Part shown: positions 5,677 to 8,001 of the stretch, piece by piece
Layout: each line of letters starts with the position of its first letter
Numbering within the stretch: the stretch's first letter is position 1
NCBI GenBank assembly: GCA_900757285.1
Contig: CAAENI010000050.1
Span: 1-8,001 of the forward strand
Reading direction: 5' to 3'
Length of the DNA stretch: 8,001 nucleotides
DNA from: an uncultured Collinsella sp.
Lineage (GTDB): Bacteria; Actinomycetota; Coriobacteriia; Coriobacteriales; Coriobacteriaceae
Made by a program: the position numbers and the translations under genes
The notes under the pieces: generated by a model
What the model saw: only the letters and a program-made list of their open reading frames with translations
Databases searched by the model: none
What the model was told of the DNA's origin: nothing

Positions 5677-6675
5677 TTGGCACGATCTTCGGGTTTCTCC
5701 ACAAATCTGAATACCAAGCGACAATCAACGGGTATGCGCCCGTTGATTGTTTTCAGCCTGATTTCGGTGTTGCTGCTCACGTTTTACATCCGCGAGGGCG
5801 AGGCAGGACCGATTCATGCCGTGCGCTCGGGCGTGACGACGATTACCTCGCCGGTGCGTTTTCTGGGCTCGACTGTGGCGGCTCCCTTCAATGCGATCGG
5901 TAACGTGTTCTCTAACCTTACGGCGTCGCAGGACACGCTTGACGAGCTTAAGAAGCAAAACGAGGAACTGACCTCTAAGGTTGCCGAGCTCTCCGAGGCT
6001 CAAAAGACCGCCGAGCGACTGGAGGGGCTGGTCGGCCTGCAGTCGACCTACAACCTCAAATCAACCGCAGCTCGTATCGTCGGCGCTTCGGGCGATGCCT
6101 GGACCTCGACCGTCACCATCGATAAGGGTTCTGCCGACGGTCTTACCATCAACATGCCTGTGACGAGTTCTGCCGGTGTCATAGGCCAGATTATCGAGGT
6201 CTCGGCCAAGACGTCCACCGTGCGCCTGATTGGCGACGAGAACTCCGGCGTATCCGCCATGGTGCAGGACACGCGCGCCCAGGGCATGCTGCAGGGTCAG
6301 GCTGACGGCACGCTGCGTCTTGAGTACGTGAGCGTCGATTCCGACGTTAAGGTTGGCGACATCATCGTGACCTCGGGCATTGGCGGTGTGTTCCCCAAGG
6401 GTCTACCGCTCGGCACCGTCTCGTCTGTTGAGAAATCGGCTAACGACGTGTACTACACCATTGTGGTGCGCGCCCAGACGACGGCCGAGAACAACGAGGA
6501 AGTGCTGGTCATCACCTCGCTGACCGACGAACAGTCGGCCTCGGATGAGGACGTGAACACGGCCAACAGCACGCCGCAGGGAACGTCGCGCGATGCTGCG
6601 ACCAAGACGAAGGACGAGAGCCCGGATGACAGTTCCGACACGTCCGAGACGACCGATTCCGGCTCGAGCGAATAG
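5677..6675 (+). CDS. mreC: Rod-shape determining protein MreC
   Basis: Bitopic elongasome protein that links MreB and MreD to PBP2 and activates PBP2. The 332-residue product has a short basic cytoplasmic N-terminus, one TM helix at ~22-37, a coiled coil at ~83-118 (DTLDELKKQNEELTSKVAEL) that normally drives dimer formation, and the paired beta-barrel MreC domain at ~130-280, recognisable from ARIVGASGDAWTSTVTIDKG (132-151), GVIGQI (167-172) and the GDIIVTSGIGGVFPKGLPLG stretch (227-246). An acidic Ser/Thr-rich tail (~283-332) follows, with no fold expected. The start is TTG, with AAGGTGG (5663-5669) seven bases upstream and 21 bases after the mreB stop. Codons 15-25 lie in a perfect hairpin whose loop holds an in-frame ATG (Met20). 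Confidence 0.95.
   Translation: MARSSGFSTNLNTKRQSTGMRPLIVFSLISVLLLTFYIREGEAGPIHAVRSGVTTITSPVRFLGSTVAAPFNAIGNVFSNLTASQDTLDELKKQNEELTSKVAELSEAQKTAERLEGLVGLQSTYNLKSTAARIVGASGDAWTSTVTIDKGSADGLTINMPVTSSAGVIGQIIEVSAKTSTVRLIGDENSGVSAMVQDTRAQGMLQGQADGTLRLEYVSVDSDVKVGDIIVTSGIGGVFPKGLPLGTVSSVEKSANDVYYTIVVRAQTTAENNEEVLVITSLTDEQSASDEDVNTANSTPQGTSRDAATKTKDESPDDSSDTSETTDSGSSE
5721..5750 (+). repeat. Perfect 12-bp inverted repeat inside mreC
   Basis: ACAATCAACGGG (5721-5732) and CCCGTTGATTGT (5739-5750) are exact reverse complements around the six-base loop TATGCG. The right arm ends in T and is followed by TTTC, so the RNA has a short U-run like a weak intrinsic terminator. The stem begins 44 bases after the first base of the mreC start codon, clear of the ribosome site, and the loop contains the in-frame ATG of Met20 (5734-5736). 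The structure is read directly; any function is inferred. Confidence 0.8.
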
Positions 6676-6686
6676 GGGGCATGTCC

Positions 6687-7253
6687 ATGGATCTACACGA
6701 GCAGGGGATGAGCTCCCGCACGTTTGTAATCGCCGCCATTGTGTGCGTGCTGCTGCAGGCAGGCCTGGCACCGCAGATCTCCATTGCGGGCGGTCGCGTC
6801 AACTTTATGATTATCCTGGTGTGCCTAAGCGTGTTCTCGGGCGACCCGACCCGTGCCGTCGTGTGCGGTTTTTGCAGCGGCTTGTTCTATGACCTGTCCG
6901 CTGCCGTGCCGGTAGGCGTTATGTCGCTCCTGCTGACCGTGGGTTCTTTTGCCCTGGTGCACAGCGCCGCCGGTCAGACGGGCGGTACCCCGAGTGCGCG
7001 CGGCATCACGGTGGGCACCTTCGCGCTCGTCATTAATGTGATTTACAGCATCATCTTGCTGTTTATGGGTTTGGAGACGAGCTTTGTCGTGGCGATCTTC
7101 GGCCATGCGCTGCCGTCTTCGATCCTGACGGGTCTGGTTGCCATTCCGTTTTTGATGTCCGGCGTCGTGCCGCAGTCCGGCTATGGATTCTCCGCACGTG
7201 GCGGACGCCAGACGGGTATGCGCTTTAAGCCCAAGACCCGCAAGCTCAAATAG
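6687..7253 (+). CDS. mreD: Rod-shape determining membrane protein MreD
   Basis: Polytopic elongasome protein that works with MreC. The start at 6687 gives 188 residues and sits seven bases after AGGGGG (6674-6679); the ATG two codons earlier (6681) is only one base from that site, so it is less likely. Hydrophobic segments lie at about 12-29, 39-51, 56-70, 76-93, 107-128 and 131-159, consistent with the five or six helices usual for MreD. The GFCSGLFYDL stretch (61-70), followed by a Gly and long hydrophobic helix, is the most recognisable MreD signature. The C-terminus is strongly basic (RFKPKTRKLK) and should be cytoplasmic. The ribosome site overlaps the mreC stop codon, implying translational coupling. 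MreD sequences diverge fast, so the call rests on both sequence and position. Confidence 0.92.
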   Translation: MDLHEQGMSSRTFVIAAIVCVLLQAGLAPQISIAGGRVNFMIILVCLSVFSGDPTRAVVCGFCSGLFYDLSAAVPVGVMSLLLTVGSFALVHSAAGQTGGTPSARGITVGTFALVINVIYSIILLFMGLETSFVVAIFGHALPSSILTGLVAIPFLMSGVVPQSGYGFSARGGRQTGMRFKPKTRKLK

Positions 7254-7266
7254 GGGAGGCCCGTAG

Positions 7267-8001
7267 ATGTCTTCCCAGTTGACGGTTATTATCGCCGGTA
7301 TCGTGTTGGTCGTGGCCATCGTGGTCGCGCTGGTCATCATGCGTCGTGGCGATTCCCGATTTACCTACGATACGCAGCATGGAACGGCCCCGCGCGCCAC
7401 CGAGGGCGAGGGCAATACTGCGGCGACCGCCTTTAAGGGCCGCTTTTCCATCCTCACCACGGGTGTGGGCGCGATGTTTGCGGCGCTTGCCGTTAAGCTT
7501 TGGGGCATGCAGATGGTCTCGTCGGACTATTACGAGAAGCAGGCTAATAGTAATCAGACTCGCACCGTTACCACACCCGCTGTGCGCGGTCGCATCCTCG
7601 ACCGCAATGGCGTGGCGCTTGTCCAGAACCGTCCCTCACTTGCTGTCGTGGCCTACCGCGACCTTGCGGAGGATGAGGTTCTGGTTCGCCATCTTGCCAA
7701 CGTGCTTGGAATGCCTTACGTGGCGGTCCTTCGCAATATTCAGGACAATACAGAGGGCGCTCAGAGCCTGCATACCATCGCGACGGACGTCCGTCGCTCC
7801 ACGGTTGCCTATATTCAGGAGCATGCCGGCGAGTTCCCGGGCGTCAAGATTGCCGAGCGTACCGAGCGCCAGTATCCATATGGCGAGACGGCATGCCATA
7901 TCTTGGGCTATACCGGCACCATTACCTCCGAGCAGCTCGAGGCCCAGAATAAGAAAACCTCTGGCGATGATGATGCTTCTGCTGGCAAGATTACGTACCA
8001 G
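7267..8001 (+). CDS. mrdA: Penicillin-binding protein 2 (elongation transpeptidase), N-terminal part
   Basis: Class B penicillin-binding protein that cross-links lateral-wall peptidoglycan, partnered by the RodA polymerase. The gene runs off the right edge; 245 codons are visible. The N-terminal dimerisation (pedestal) domain is clear: RGRILDRNGVALVQNRP (107-123), the usual opening of class B PBPs, and RQYPYGETACHILGYTG (201-217). The catalytic SxxK, SxN and KTG motifs lie beyond the window. It follows mreD, which indicates the elongation enzyme rather than the septal FtsI. The ATG at 7267 has GGGGAGG (7253-7259) seven bases upstream, overlapping the mreD stop. Oddly, this start gives two hydrophobic stretches, at ~6-25 and ~62-83, separated by a polar loop with RR, where class B PBPs usually have one anchor. 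In-frame starts further on (e.g. ATG at 7339) lack a clear ribosome site. Confidence 0.93.
   Translation, partial: MSSQLTVIIAGIVLVVAIVVALVIMRRGDSRFTYDTQHGTAPRATEGEGNTAATAFKGRFSILTTGVGAMFAALAVKLWGMQMVSSDYYEKQANSNQTRTVTTPAVRGRILDRNGVALVQNRPSLAVVAYRDLAEDEVLVRHLANVLGMPYVAVLRNIQDNTEGAQSLHTIATDVRRSTVAYIQEHAGEFPGVKIAERTERQYPYGETACHILGYTGTITSEQLEAQNKKTSGDDDASAGKITYQ

Noticed and set aside
4600..5724. Long open frame on the - strand (374 codons) opposite mreB
   Set aside because: The + strand encodes an intact MreB with all nucleotide-binding motifs. The antisense product resembles no known family and is a shadow of codon bias.
6681..6683. ATG two codons upstream as the mreD start
   Set aside because: It is one base from the ribosome site, too close for efficient initiation; the ATG at 6687 is at seven bases. 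The difference is only two residues.

Overview
The window is about 60% GC and densely coded on the + strand, with strong Shine-Dalgarno sequences and frequent TTG/GTG starts. An MreBCD-PBP2 elongation cluster next to a zinc-ribbon membrane protein, a cyclophilin and a TPR membrane protein suggests a high-GC Gram-positive chromosome, most likely class Coriobacteriia (Collinsella or a relative). That placement is a guess from overall character and was not tested by any search. I see no mobile element, CRISPR array, tRNA or rRNA.

Layout. (1) 1-1284: the 3' part of a CtpE/YoaB-like cation P-type ATPase, covering the end of the P domain, membrane helices M5-M10 and an unusual ~99-residue basic tail. 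(2) 1388-2530: a membrane protein with two N-terminal zinc ribbons, one transmembrane helix and an unrecognised C-terminal domain. (3) 2638-4496: a two-gene unit of a cytoplasmic cyclophilin-type peptidyl-prolyl isomerase and a TPR / single-TM / outer-domain protein, behind a good promoter. (4) 4519-4551: a GC-rich hairpin separating this unit from the next. (5) 4612-8001: mreB, mreC, mreD and the 5' part of the PBP2 gene (mrdA), with gaps of 21, 11 and 13 bases, so almost certainly one operon running off the right edge. All three intergenic gaps (1285-1387, 2531-2637, 4497-4611) are under 120 bases.

How the genes work together. MreB filaments inside the membrane, MreC and MreD in and across it, and the transpeptidase PBP2 outside form the core of the elongasome that directs lateral wall synthesis; a RodA partner would be expected just past the right edge. 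The zinc-ribbon and TPR proteins share one layout (soluble cytoplasmic module, low-complexity linker, basic cluster, one TM helix, small outer domain) and could be envelope-associated adaptors, but their role is unknown.

The region is mostly a conventional housekeeping locus and I do not see a clear new defence or mobile system. The points most worth a second look are a perfect 12-bp hairpin inside the start of mreC with an in-frame ATG in its loop, a PBP2 that appears to have two N-terminal transmembrane helices, the two similarly built uncharacterised membrane proteins, and the basic tail on the ATPase.
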